From assembly GCF_014656475.1 (NCBI RefSeq), contig NZ_BNCM01000001.1, positions 248,001-312,000 on the forward strand: a stretch of DNA of 64,000 nt. The letters are read 5' to 3'. Position 1 is the first letter of the stretch. The number at the start of each line of letters is the position of its first letter. A program made the translations under genes and the position numbers. Of the stretch, positions 48,976-57,697 are shown one piece after another. The notes under the pieces were generated by a model. That model was not told the origin of the DNA and did not search any database. It saw nothing but the letters and a program-made list of their open reading frames with translations. Source of the stretch: Sinomonas cellulolyticus. GTDB taxonomy: Bacteria > Actinomycetota > Actinomycetes > Actinomycetales > Micrococcaceae.

Positions 48976-49896
48976 TCAGACGTGGGCGGCGCCCGCGCGC
49001 GAGAGCGTCGCGAAGGCCACTCCCCGGTCCAGCATCCGCGGCAGCACGGCCTCGTATCCGGCCGCAGTCCCCGAGGCGGGGCGGTTCAGGTGGCTGATGA
49101 CGATGTCGCCGGGACGGGCCGCTCCCACGGCGTCCACGACCTGCGTAGGCGTGAAGGTCGCCCCGCCGTCGCCGTTGACGGCGAAGTTGACCGGGACGAG
49201 CCCGAGCGCGCGGACCAGGTCCACCGCGACGTCGTCGTAGTAGGCCGTCCCCGGACGGTACCAGGGGGACGGCTGGGCGACGAGCAGTTCCAGATGCTGC
49301 CGATTGGACACCAGCTCGTCATAGGCGGCCGCGACGGAGGCCGTGCCCGGGATTCCGTACGCTGCACGTCCGGTCACCGACAGCGGGCGGTGGGCCGTGC
49401 CGTGGTCGGCCAGCTCGAACAGAGGGTCGGCAGCGAGCTCGCCGCTGAGCCCGGGGTTGGCCGCGATCCACCGGGCGTTGAGGAAGAGCGTCGCGGGAAC
49501 CTTGTTCTTCCTCAGCGCTGCGAGGAGGCGCTGGTCGATCGAGGATCCTCCGGGACCGCCGCACGCGTCGAAGGTCAGGGCAACGGACCCGGAGCCCGTC
49601 CGCGTCACCACACCCGCCAGGTCCAGCCCCCAGCCGCGTGGGCGCCGGCCGCCGAAGCGCTCGACCATCTCGGCGGCGGAGGGACGCGCGATGGCAGCCC
49701 CGTGGGGTGCCCCGGGGGACTGTGCTGGAGCCGTCGCGACCGCGTTGGCGGCGGCAGCATCGTCCGCGGGCGCCGTCCCGTCGACAGGCGAGGCGGCACG
49801 GGCACCTGCAGTGCCAGCCTCGATGGCGCGCGGCGCCGCACAGGCGGTGAGCGCGAGCGCGGGCAGCATCATGAGGGCGTGGCGGCGGGTGGGCAT
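48976..49896 (-). CDS. Polysaccharide deacetylase-like lipoprotein
   Basis: A 306-residue secreted protein. The signal peptide ends in LALTAC with the lipidated cysteine at residue 19, so it is anchored outside the membrane. A ~70-residue Ala/Pro-rich linker leads to a NodB-like domain. Motif 1 reads VALTFDACGG instead of TFDDGP, so one metal aspartate is missing; motif 2 is DHGTAHRPL (HxxxH); motif 3 is WYRPGTAYYDD. The histidine loop ISHLNRP is present. It may act on peptidoglycan or teichoic sugars or be a variant with altered metal use. Confidence 0.85.
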   Translation of the reverse strand: MPTRRHALMMLPALALTACAAPRAIEAGTAGARAASPVDGTAPADDAAAANAVATAPAQSPGAPHGAAIARPSAAEMVERFGGRRPRGWGLDLAGVVTRTGSGSVALTFDACGGPGGSSIDQRLLAALRKNKVPATLFLNARWIAANPGLSGELAADPLFELADHGTAHRPLSVTGRAAYGIPGTASVAAAYDELVSNRQHLELLVAQPSPWYRPGTAYYDDVAVDLVRALGLVPVNFAVNGDGGATFTPTQVVDAVGAARPGDIVISHLNRPASGTAAGYEAVLPRMLDRGVAFATLSRAGAAHV

Positions 49897-49983
49897 GGGG
49901 TCTCCGGGTGAGGGCCTGTCAGGCGCTGGTCGTCAGGGTCGTGCTGCGGGAGGCCAGCGCGCATGCCGAAGGGCGCGCTCTGG

Positions 49984-51297
49984 CTAGAAATGGGTGGAAC
50001 AGTGGGGCGCACGCTCGACGGCGAGCATCCGCTCGAGCGTCAGTGCCGCCTCAGGCGAGTGCTCCCCGCTGCGGATGCGGCCCGCCTCCGCGAGCAGCAC
50101 CGGGCTCACCCCGCCAATGTACACCGACGAGAGCTCCGCGATGTCCATCGTGAGATCGTCCGGCGAAGGGTCATCGTCGGGCACCCGCTCGACCTGGCAC
50201 TCGCCGGATGCCACCGACACGCGGTAGCGCCCGGACGTGAGGCCGAGCGGGTCGTCGATTCTGGTCAGGAGCGCGCCGTCGTGCGCGAACCGGCGCCCCT
50301 GCAGGGCAGCCGCGACGTCGAGGATCCGCAGCCACAGCATGTCCTGGGCGCCGTCGGCCTTCAGCACCCGCGGGTCGACGAGCGCCCATGAGAGCGGGTC
50401 TTGGACGGGCGCCTCGTCCCACGCGACGCGCTCGACGAGGTCGAGCGAGCCGAGGAACTCCCACAGGCCGAGGTACGCGTCGGGGGTGGCGGCGACGAGG
50501 TCACACAGGTCCATGGTCGGCGGCTCGTGCGACCATCCGCGGAAGGAGTACGCGGCGTAGCCGTCGGGACGGCCATCCTCGCCCACGTGGACCGCGACAC
50601 GCGCCGCACTGTCGGGGCCGCCCGTCTCCTCGGCCCACTCGCCCGCGGCGCGCAGCCGGTACCTCTCCTGCCGGTCGATCGATCCGGGGACCGCCCCGTG
50701 GGCCAGGGCGAAGATCTCGGGAGCGAGCCGGCGCATCACGGGAGGGTCAACCGAGAGGACGCGGCCCCGCGGCTTGACGGCCAGCGCGAAGCGCGGGCCC
50801 GTGTCGACGGTGATGCGCCGCTCGAGGGTTGCCACGCCGTAGCCGAATCGCCGGTAGATCGAGGCCTCGGACGCGGTGAGCGCGGCGACGGGCACGCCGT
50901 CCGCCTTCGCCCGCGCGAGGTCCTCGCCCATGAGTCGGCGCAGGAGGCCACGGCGGCGGTGGTCGGTCCGGACCGTGACGGCGGTGACGAGGTGCGCGGG
51001 GACCAGCCGGCCGTAGCCGACATTGAGCGTCTTGCGGAGCGTGGCGAAGGTTGCGACGGGCCGATCGGGGCCGAAGCCGGGGATGCTCGAGGCGTCCACC
51101 TCATAGGCGCCGGTGAGCTCACGGTCGTCGGCCACGTGGGTGTCGACGATCTGCCGCAGGAGGTCCTCGCCGACCGCCTTCTGGTAGAACCCGTAGTTGA
51201 CCGCGCGGATCCACTCCGCCGTCCGGGAGGCGCCGGCCCCCTCGCCGGGCTCCGCGTGGAACCGCCGGATCTCGTAGCGTGCCTCCGGCCCCGGCAT
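49984..51297 (-). CDS. Eis-like GNAT-family acetyltransferase
   Basis: A 437-residue three-part protein of the Eis family: N-terminal GNAT domain (AVTVRTDHRRRGLLRRLMGEDL acetyl-CoA loop in two parts), a second GNAT-like domain and a C-terminal SCP2-like domain. It ends in ERAPHCSTHF; the free C-terminal carboxylate at such an end is part of the active site in mycobacterial Eis. Eis enzymes acetylate many amines, including aminoglycosides; the natural substrate here is unknown. The ATG overlaps the polA stop (TGATG). Confidence 0.9.
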   Translation of the reverse strand: MPGPEARYEIRRFHAEPGEGAGASRTAEWIRAVNYGFYQKAVGEDLLRQIVDTHVADDRELTGAYEVDASSIPGFGPDRPVATFATLRKTLNVGYGRLVPAHLVTAVTVRTDHRRRGLLRRLMGEDLARAKADGVPVAALTASEASIYRRFGYGVATLERRITVDTGPRFALAVKPRGRVLSVDPPVMRRLAPEIFALAHGAVPGSIDRQERYRLRAAGEWAEETGGPDSAARVAVHVGEDGRPDGYAAYSFRGWSHEPPTMDLCDLVAATPDAYLGLWEFLGSLDLVERVAWDEAPVQDPLSWALVDPRVLKADGAQDMLWLRILDVAAALQGRRFAHDGALLTRIDDPLGLTSGRYRVSVASGECQVERVPDDDPSPDDLTMDIAELSSVYIGGVSPVLLAEAGRIRSGEHSPEAALTLERMLAVERAPHCSTHF

Positions 51298-54050
51298 CAG
51301 TGTCCGGCCTCGTTCCAGGTCCGGCCCACTCCGATCTGGACCTCGAGGGGCACGCTCAGCTCCGCGGCCGAGCCCATCTGCGCCGCGACGATCTCGCGCA
51401 CCTGGGCCTCCTCGCCGGGAGCCACTTCGACCACGAGCTCGTCGTGGATCTGGAGGAGGAGCCGCGAGCCGAGGCCCCGTCCAGCCAGCTCGCCCTCGAC
51501 ACCGATCATGGCCCGCTTGATGATGTCCGCGGCCGACCCCTGGATCGGGGAATTGAGGGCGATCCGTTCCGCGAGTTCCCGATGGGCCCGATTGGGGCTC
51601 GTGAGGTCCGGCAGGTAGCGGCGGCGCCCGAAGATGGTCTGGGTGTAGCCGTCCTGGCGCGCCTGCTCAACGACGCCCCGGAGGTAGTCCCGCACCGCAC
51701 CGAACCGGTCGAAGTAGTCCTTCATGAGGGTCCTCGCCTCGTCCACCGAGATCTCGAGCTGCTTCGAGAGCCCGAACGACGAGAGCCCGTACGCGAGCCC
51801 ATAGGACATGGCCTTGACCTTGGAACGCATCTCGCTCGTGACGTCCGCGGGCTCGACGTGGAAGATCCGCGAACCGACGAACCGGTGCAGGTCCTCCCCC
51901 TCGCGGTACGCCTCGATGAGGCCCTCGTCGCCGGAGAGGTGCGCCATGATGCGCATCTCGATCTGCGAGTAGTCCGCCGAGAGCAGCGACTCGTACCCCT
52001 CGCCTGCCACGAACACGTCGCGCACCCGCCGGCCCTCCTCGGACCGGATCGGGATGTTCTGCAGATTGGGGTTGTTCGAGGAGAGGCGGCCCGTCGCGGC
52101 GATCGTCTGGGCGTAGGTGGTGTGGATGCGGCCGTCTGCGGTCACGGCCTTCTTGAGCGTCTCGACCATCTGGCGCAGCTTGCTCGACTCGCGGTGCGCC
52201 ATGAGCGAGGCGAGGAACGGGTGTCCGGTGCGGTCGAGGAGTTCCTTGAGGGAGGCCGCATCAGTCGTATAGCCGGTCTTGATCTTCTTCGTCTTGGGCA
52301 GCTCGAGCTCCTCGAAGAGGACCGTCTGCAGCTGCTTGGGCGAACCGAGGTTCACCGGGTGGCCGATCGCCTCGTACGCGGCCGCCGCCGCCTGCTCGCT
52401 CGCGGCGCCGAGCTCGTCGAGCAGCGCATCGATCTGCGGCTCATCGACGCTGATCCCGATCCATTCCATGTCCAGGAGCACCCGGGAGAGCGGCAGCTCC
52501 ATGTCGGCCAGGAGCGCGCTGGCTCCCCGCTCCTCGAGCTGGGGCGCGAGCACCTCATGAAGCGCGTGCACGACGGCGGCCTCCCGGACGAGCGCCGCAG
52601 CGGCCGCCTCGGCTCCCGCGAGGTCCAGGGCGAGCTGGCCGCTCTGCTGCGTTCCCGACGCGAGCTCGATGCCGAGGTGGTGCTGGGCGAGGTCCCCGAG
52701 GGCATACGAGCGGCGGTCCGGTTCGGCGAGGTAGCCCGAGATGGAAACGTCGTCCACCACCCCGGCAATCTCCGTGCCGGCTGCGCGCAGGGCCTTGGCC
52801 AGCTCCTTGAGCTCCGCGGTTGACTTGTGGATCGCAGGATCGGCGAGCCATTGGGCGAGGGCGGCGGGGACCCTGCCCTCGAGCCGCACCACGAGGGCCC
52901 GGTCCGCGGTCGCAAGCGCGAGGGCCTCCGGGGCCGGCCGGGGGCTCGCCCCATCGGTGCGCACCGCCACGGCGATGGGCGCACCCGCCGCGCCCTCGGT
53001 GAGGTCCGCGAGTTCGGCGGCCAGGGCGCCGTCGTCCGTGACCACGGTGTGCTCCGGGACATGGAACTCATCAGCGGACTCCTCGGGGCCTTCCGTGCCG
53101 AAGATGTCGTAGACCCTCCCCCGGAGGGCCTTGAACTCGAGCTCGTCGAACAGCGCCTCGACCGCCGAGCGCTCCGGTCGCGGATCTGCGAGGTCGTCCA
53201 GCGCGAGCGGCAGCTCGAGATCGGTCAGGAGGCGGTTGAGCCGTCGATTCCGCTCCACCGCCTCGATGTTCTCGCGAAGGTTCTCACCCGCCTTGCCCTT
53301 GATCTCGCCGGCATGCGCGAGGACGCCTTCGAGCCCGTCGTACTGCGTGATCCACTTCGCCGCCGTCTTGGGCCCCACCCCCGGAACGCCCGGGAGGTTG
53401 TCCGCGGACTCCCCCACCAAGGCGGCCAGATCGGGGTACTGGGCCGGAGGCACGAAGTACTTCTCCTCGATCGCGGCCGCGTCCATCCGCGGGAGGTCGC
53501 TCACACCCTTGCGCGGGTACAGCACCGAGACCTGGTCGTTCACGAGCTGGAACGTGTCCCTGTCCCCCGAGACGAGGAGCACCTCGTAGCCGGCTGCGGC
53601 CCCCTGAGTGGCCAGCGTTGCCAGGATGTCGTCGGCCTCGTGGCCCGGGAGCTCGAGGGTACGGACTCCGAGCGCCGCCATGACGCGCTTGATGTACTCG
53701 ATCTGGCCGGCGAACTCGGGAGGCGTGGCATTGCGGCCCCCCTTGTACTCGCTGTACTCCGCCTTGCGGTGGGTCGTCTCGTCGCTCACATCGAACGCCA
53801 CGGCGACGTGGGTCGGCTCCTGGTCCCGGATGAGGTTGATGAGCATCGAGGTGAAGCCGTGGATGGCGTTCGTGTGCTGCCCGGCAGCGTTGACGAAGCT
53901 GTCGGCGGGGAGTGCGAAGAACGCGCGGAACGCCATCGAATGGCCGTCCAGGACCAGCAGCCGCCCCTGACGTCCCGCGCCTGCCCCGGCTGCCGCCGTC
54001 GCGGTGGCCAAGGGGGACGGAGCGGCGAGGGTTTTGCTGGATTCAGTCAC
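51297..54050 (-). CDS. polA: DNA polymerase I
   Basis: A 917-residue repair polymerase. After an Ala/Gly-rich tail of about 27 residues comes the 5'-3' exonuclease domain (LLVLDGHSMAFRAFFAL, SGDRDTFQLV). The middle domain lacks the DTET-type 3'-5' exonuclease motif (IAVAVRTDG instead), so proofreading is probably lost. Polymerase motifs are intact: DYSQIEMRIMAHLSGD (A), KAMSYGLAYGLSSFGLS (B/O-helix) and LQIHDELVVEV (C). I chose GTG at 54050, seven bases after TAGGCT. It fills gaps after UvrABC excision. Confidence 0.95.
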   Translation of the reverse strand: MTESSKTLAAPSPLATATAAAGAGAGRQGRLLVLDGHSMAFRAFFALPADSFVNAAGQHTNAIHGFTSMLINLIRDQEPTHVAVAFDVSDETTHRKAEYSEYKGGRNATPPEFAGQIEYIKRVMAALGVRTLELPGHEADDILATLATQGAAAGYEVLLVSGDRDTFQLVNDQVSVLYPRKGVSDLPRMDAAAIEEKYFVPPAQYPDLAALVGESADNLPGVPGVGPKTAAKWITQYDGLEGVLAHAGEIKGKAGENLRENIEAVERNRRLNRLLTDLELPLALDDLADPRPERSAVEALFDELEFKALRGRVYDIFGTEGPEESADEFHVPEHTVVTDDGALAAELADLTEGAAGAPIAVAVRTDGASPRPAPEALALATADRALVVRLEGRVPAALAQWLADPAIHKSTAELKELAKALRAAGTEIAGVVDDVSISGYLAEPDRRSYALGDLAQHHLGIELASGTQQSGQLALDLAGAEAAAAALVREAAVVHALHEVLAPQLEERGASALLADMELPLSRVLLDMEWIGISVDEPQIDALLDELGAASEQAAAAAYEAIGHPVNLGSPKQLQTVLFEELELPKTKKIKTGYTTDAASLKELLDRTGHPFLASLMAHRESSKLRQMVETLKKAVTADGRIHTTYAQTIAATGRLSSNNPNLQNIPIRSEEGRRVRDVFVAGEGYESLLSADYSQIEMRIMAHLSGDEGLIEAYREGEDLHRFVGSRIFHVEPADVTSEMRSKVKAMSYGLAYGLSSFGLSKQLEISVDEARTLMKDYFDRFGAVRDYLRGVVEQARQDGYTQTIFGRRRYLPDLTSPNRAHRELAERIALNSPIQGSAADIIKRAMIGVEGELAGRGLGSRLLLQIHDELVVEVAPGEEAQVREIVAAQMGSAAELSVPLEVQIGVGRTWNEAGH

Positions 54051-54057
54051 GGGTGTC

Positions 54058-54063
54058 AGCCTA
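54058..54063 (-). promoter_or_regulatory. -10 box of polA
   Basis: TAGGCT, seven bases, GTG at 54050. The PaaI-type gene starts at 54070 on the other strand, so the box lies in the 19-base gap between the two starts. Confidence 0.5.
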
Positions 54064-54069
54064 GTGGCC

Positions 54070-54579
54070 ATGCAGGACAATTTCACCGCGCCCTCCGGCC
54101 GCTCCGCGGACGGCGACGGGGACGCCGGCTTCGCCGCCGAACTCGAGGCCGTCGGGATCCCGGAGGGCCTCCGGCCGCTGCTCGCCGCGCGCGGCGTGGG
54201 AGCCCTCGTGGTCAAGATGGGCATCGTCTTCGAAGAGCTCACGCCGCAGCGCGCCGTCGCCACGATGCCCGTGGCCGGCAACACCCAGGTGGCCGGGATC
54301 CTCCATGGGGGCGCGCATGCGGTCCTCGCGGAGACCCTCGGCTCCTTCGCGGCGTGGTGCCACGCGGGTCCGGGGCGCCATGCCGTCGGCGTCGACCTCA
54401 ACGCCACCCATCACCGCGCCGCGGCGCACGGCCTCGTCCGGGGAACCTGCACCGCCCTCCACCTCGGGTCGACGCTCACGGCGCACGAGATCGTCATCAC
54501 GGACGAGGAGGGCCGGCGCCTCTCGACGGCGCGGATCACGAACCTGCTGAGGGACAACCCCTCGGGCCCGCGCCGGTAG
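54070..54579 (+). CDS. PaaI-family hotdog-fold thioesterase
   Basis: A 169-residue single hotdog domain. VAGILHGGAHAVLAETLGS holds the conserved glycine-rich turn and the glutamate of PaaI/YbdB thioesterases; MPVAGNTQVAG precedes it. It should hydrolyse an acyl- or aryl-CoA. An N-terminal tail rich in Asp/Gly (SADGDGDAG) is not conserved. ATG at 54070; its promoter must lie inside the polA coding region. Converges on the reductase gene with two bases between stops. Confidence 0.85.
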   Translation: MQDNFTAPSGRSADGDGDAGFAAELEAVGIPEGLRPLLAARGVGALVVKMGIVFEELTPQRAVATMPVAGNTQVAGILHGGAHAVLAETLGSFAAWCHAGPGRHAVGVDLNATHHRAAAHGLVRGTCTALHLGSTLTAHEIVITDEEGRRLSTARITNLLRDNPSGPRR

Positions 54580-54581
54580 GC

Positions 54582-55124
54582 CTATTCCGACCGCACGTAG
54601 CGCAGCTCGACGGTGCCCTCCCGCTCGGCGAGGCCGTCGAGGCTGAAGTCCGCGGGCACGCGCAGGGGATTCCCGCCGAACAGGGGCACCCCGCCGCCGA
54701 GTGCCACAGGCACCAGGGTGAGGATGATGCGGTCAATGAGCCCTGCCGCGAGGAACTCGCCCGCCAGCGCTCCGCCGCCGACGATGTAGACGTCCTTCTC
54801 GCCCGCATCGCGCCGCAGCTCATCGGCGAAGGTCACGACGTCGCCCCGCACGAGCACGACGTCCGCGCCGTCCGCAGCGCCCAGCTCGTGGTGGGTGAAG
54901 ACCCAGCACGGCACCTTATAGGGCCAGGCGCCGGGCTGGTGGAGGCGGATCCACTCGTAGGTCTCGCCGCCCATCGCCACGCAGCCGACCCCGTCCTCGA
55001 AGGACCTGTAGGAGTCGCCGAGGCCCTCGACGCCGTTGAACTTCTCGAGCCAGTCCAGCCCGCCGTCGTCCTGCGCGATGTAGCCGTCGAGGCTGCTCCC
55101 CACGAAGTACACGAACTCAGACAT
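54582..55124 (-). CDS. RibD C-terminal/dihydrofolate reductase-fold oxidoreductase
   Basis: A 180-residue NADPH-binding reductase of the YyaP/YwjB type. VYFVGSSLDGYIAQDDGGLDW is the family start (shown in part), MGGETYEWI and DVYIVGGGALAGEFL the NADPH-binding segments, and LTLVPVALGGGVPLF the closing motif. True DHFR activity is unlikely; function unknown. TAGGCT (55132-55137) lies seven bases before the ATG. Confidence 0.85.
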   Translation of the reverse strand: MSEFVYFVGSSLDGYIAQDDGGLDWLEKFNGVEGLGDSYRSFEDGVGCVAMGGETYEWIRLHQPGAWPYKVPCWVFTHHELGAADGADVVLVRGDVVTFADELRRDAGEKDVYIVGGGALAGEFLAAGLIDRIILTLVPVALGGGVPLFGGNPLRVPADFSLDGLAEREGTVELRYVRSE

Positions 55125-55186
55125 GGGCCTCAGCCTAGCCACGGGCGATGGCAGGAACCAGCGGCGCCGCTCGGGGGCTGCGGAAA

Positions 55187-55222
55187 GAGGAGGAGCCCCG
55201 GCACGTGCCGGGGCTCCTCCTC
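55187..55222. terminator. Perfect 18-bp palindromic terminator beside tRNA-Leu
   Basis: Arms 55187-55204 and 55205-55222 meet without spacer. It lies seven bases past the mature 3' end of the tRNA on the minus strand. Confidence 0.75.
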
Positions 55223-55228
55223 GTTCAG

Positions 55229-55310
55229 TGCCCGAGGTGGGACTCGAACCCACACACCTTTCGATACCGCATTTTGAGTGCGGCGCGTCTGCCGATTCCG
55301 CCACTCGGGC
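55229..55310 (-). tRNA. tRNA-Leu(CAA)
   Basis: An 82-nt tRNA with GCCCGAG/CTCGGGC acceptor stem, CCGCA-CTCAAAA-TGCGG anticodon arm (anticodon CAA, reading UUG), a long variable arm and a GTGGG-TTCGAGT-CCCAC T-arm, ending in discriminator A. CCA is not encoded. The long variable arm and A73 fit leucine. Confidence 0.95.
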
Positions 55311-55338
55311 ACAAACCACTGCCATGGTTTCCGCGACT

Positions 55339-55355
55339 ACTGTACCCGGTAGGAT
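55339..55355. promoter_or_regulatory. Divergent -10 boxes of tRNA-Leu and pdtaR
   Basis: TACAGT on the minus strand (55339-55344) serves the tRNA; TAGGAT on the plus strand (55350-55355) serves pdtaR, giving a ~30-nt leader ending in AAGGAG. Confidence 0.5.
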
Positions 55356-55391
55356 CGAGGCAGGAACATTCGCTGACCCCAAGGAGCCCGC

Positions 55392-56015
55392 GTGTCAGAC
55401 AAGACCCCCCACGCCATGGAAGCCGGTGAGAACACGGCCACCGCACCCGCGCGGCGCGTTGTGGTCGCGGAGGACGAGACCCTCATCAGGCTCGACATCA
55501 TCGAGATCCTGCGAGGCGAGGGCTATGACGTGGTCGGCGAGGCAGACAACGGGCAGCGCGCCGTCGAACTCGCCGAGGAGCTCAGGCCGGACCTCGTGCT
55601 CATGGACGTGAAGATGCCGGTCATGGACGGCATCACCGCAGCGGAGAAGATCGTGAGGGCGCGCATCGCCCCCGTGGTGCTCCTCACCGCCTTCAGCCAG
55701 AAGGAACTCGTCGAGCGTGCCCGGGACGCCGGCGCCATGGCGTATGTGGTGAAGCCGTTCACGCCGAACGACCTCGTGCCGGCGCTCGAGATCGCCCTGT
55801 CCCGGCACGAGGAGATCAAGGCCCTCGAGTCCGAGGTGACGGACCTCAAGGAGCAGTTCGCCACGCGGAAGCTCGTCGAGCGTGCCAAGAGCCTCCTCAT
55901 CACCAAGATGGGGCTGACCGAGCCGGAGGCCTTCCGCTGGATCCAGAAGACCTCCATGGACCGCCGCCTCAGCATGCGCGAGGTCGCCGAGACGATTATC
56001 AACCAGGTCAGCTGA
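55392..56015 (+). CDS. pdtaR: Response regulator with ANTAR RNA-binding domain (PdtaR-like)
   Basis: A 207-residue two-domain regulator. The receiver has VVAEDETLIR (acid pocket), phospho-acceptor Asp72 in LVLMDVKMP, Thr99 and Lys121 (VVKPF). A coiled coil (residues ~140-160) leads to the ANTAR domain, with KLVERAKSLLITKMGLTE and AFRWIQKTSMDRRLSMREVA. ANTAR proteins bind paired RNA hexaloops and prevent transcription termination. The partner kinase (PdtaS) is not in this window. GTG start after AAGGAG. Its neighbourhood with pyk and polA matches that in mycobacteria, as I recall. Confidence 0.93.
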   Translation: MSDKTPHAMEAGENTATAPARRVVVAEDETLIRLDIIEILRGEGYDVVGEADNGQRAVELAEELRPDLVLMDVKMPVMDGITAAEKIVRARIAPVVLLTAFSQKELVERARDAGAMAYVVKPFTPNDLVPALEIALSRHEEIKALESEVTDLKEQFATRKLVERAKSLLITKMGLTEPEAFRWIQKTSMDRRLSMREVAETIINQVS

Positions 56016-56049
56016 GACTCAGCGTCCGCGCTGACTCCGGGTCGGCATG

Positions 56050-56088
56050 ACGAGGGCGGCACTCCCCGGTGGGGGGTGCCGCCCTCGT
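56050..56088. terminator. Terminator between pdtaR and pyk
   Basis: ACGAGGGCGGCAC pairs with GTGCCGCCCTCGT, extended by CCCC/GGGG with one mismatch around a short loop; TGTTATT follows on the plus strand. Sited between converging genes. Confidence 0.8.
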
Positions 56089-56119
56089 TGTTATTGGCTT
56101 CCTGCAGCCCTCGGGCTCC

Positions 56120-57628
56120 CTACAGCTTGGTGCGGCGGGGCTCGGTCGGCAGCGGCCAGGGGCCGACCTGCTCACGGGCCGGTGCGGCCGCGCCGTCGAG
56201 CAGCTGGCCCGCGTCCGCGAGGTCGCCCACCTTGTGCACGCGCAGGGCGTTCGTGGAGCCGGCCACTCCGGGCGGGGAGCCGGCAGCGACCACGACCAGG
56301 TCGTTGGGTGTCGCGAGGCCAGCGCGGAGCAGGTACTCGTCCACCTGGGCGATCATCTGGTCGGTATGCGCGGCGAAGTCCACCATCCTCGGCTGGATGC
56401 CCCAGCACAGGCTCAGGATGTTCAGCGTCGACATCAGGGGGGTGAACGCGAAGACGGGCTTCTGCGGGCGCAGGCGGCTCAGGCGGCGCGCCGAGTCCCC
56501 GGACTGCGTGAACGTGCAGATGTACTTCGCGTCCAGCTGATCGGCGATCGCGACGGCAGCCCGGGTGATGGCGCCGCCGCGGGTCTTGGGCTGTGAGCCG
56601 AGCGGCGGGACGCGCTCGAGGCCGTGCTCCTCGGTGGACTCGATGATCTTCGCCATCGTCTTGACCGTCTCGATCGGGTAGGCGCCCACGCTCGTCTCAC
56701 CGGACAGCATGACCGCGTCGGCGCCGTCGAGGACCGCGTTGGCGCAGTCGGACGCCTCCGCGCGGGTCGGCCGCGGGTTCTCGATCATCGACTCCAGGAC
56801 CTGGGTCGCCACGATCACGGGCTTGGCCCAGCGCCGCGCGAGCTCGACGGCGCGCTTCTGCACGAGCGGGACCTGCTCGAGCGGAAGCTCGACGCCCAAG
56901 TCGCCGCGGGCCACCATGATGGCGTCGAAGGCGTCGATGATCTCGTGGAGCTGGTCGACGGCCTGCGGCTTCTCGATCTTGGCGATCACCGGGACCCTGC
57001 GGCCCTCCTCGTCCATGATCTCGTGGACGCGCTCGACGTCGCTCGCATCCCGTACGAACGAGAGCGCGACGAAGTCGACTCCCCGCTTGAGGGCCCATCG
57101 GAGGTCAACCTCGTCCTTCTCGCTCAGGGCGGGGACGTTGACCGCCACGCCGGGGAGGTTGATGCCCTTGTTGTTGGACACGGTCCCGCCGACCGTCACC
57201 TCGGTGGTGACCTTGACGTCGTCGACGGCGGTCGCCCTCAGCGCCACCTTGCCGTCGTCGATGAGGAGGGTGTCGCCCACCCGCACGTCCTCGGTGAGGC
57301 TCTTGAGGGTTGTGGAGCAGATGTCCTTGGTGCCGGGCACGTCCTCGGTCGTGATGGTGAAGACGTCGCCCACCGCGAGCTCGTGCGGCCCGTCGACGAA
57401 ACGGCCCAGACGGATCTTCGGGCCCTGGAGGTCAGCCATGATGCCCACGGCCTTGCCCAGCTCGGCGGCCGCCTTGCGGACGTTCTCGTACGTCACGTCG
57501 TGCACGGAATGGTCGCCATGGCTCATGTTCATGCGGGCGACGTCGACGCCCGCCTCGATGACCGCCATGGTGTTCTCGTAGCTGGAGATGGCCGGGCCGA
57601 ACGTGGCCACGATCTTCGCGCGTCTCAT
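56120..57628 (-). CDS. pyk: Pyruvate kinase
   Basis: A 502-residue glycolytic enzyme making ATP and pyruvate from phosphoenolpyruvate. KIVATFGPAISSYENTM at the start, VARMNMSHGDHSVHD, the catalytic-lysine region VIAKIEKPQAVDQLHEII and MVARGDLGVELPLEQVP are all canonical. SGETSVGAYPIETVKTM follows. The C-terminal domain is complete, so allosteric control is possible. TAGGGT (57635-57640) lies six bases before the ATG, a leaderless promoter. Confidence 0.97.
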   Translation of the reverse strand: MRRAKIVATFGPAISSYENTMAVIEAGVDVARMNMSHGDHSVHDVTYENVRKAAAELGKAVGIMADLQGPKIRLGRFVDGPHELAVGDVFTITTEDVPGTKDICSTTLKSLTEDVRVGDTLLIDDGKVALRATAVDDVKVTTEVTVGGTVSNNKGINLPGVAVNVPALSEKDEVDLRWALKRGVDFVALSFVRDASDVERVHEIMDEEGRRVPVIAKIEKPQAVDQLHEIIDAFDAIMVARGDLGVELPLEQVPLVQKRAVELARRWAKPVIVATQVLESMIENPRPTRAEASDCANAVLDGADAVMLSGETSVGAYPIETVKTMAKIIESTEEHGLERVPPLGSQPKTRGGAITRAAVAIADQLDAKYICTFTQSGDSARRLSRLRPQKPVFAFTPLMSTLNILSLCWGIQPRMVDFAAHTDQMIAQVDEYLLRAGLATPNDLVVVAAGSPPGVAGSTNALRVHKVGDLADAGQLLDGAAAPAREQVGPWPLPTEPRRTKL

Positions 57629-57634
57629 GTACCT

Positions 57635-57640
57635 ACCCTA
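57635..57640 (-). promoter_or_regulatory. Leaderless -10 box of pyk
   Basis: TAGGGT, six bases, ATG at 57628. No ribosome-binding site upstream. Confidence 0.55.
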
Positions 57641-57697
57641 GGTGTGAAGTGGTGGACAGCGGGTTCTTCAGGGATGAACTCAGAGGGGTGGCCATGC

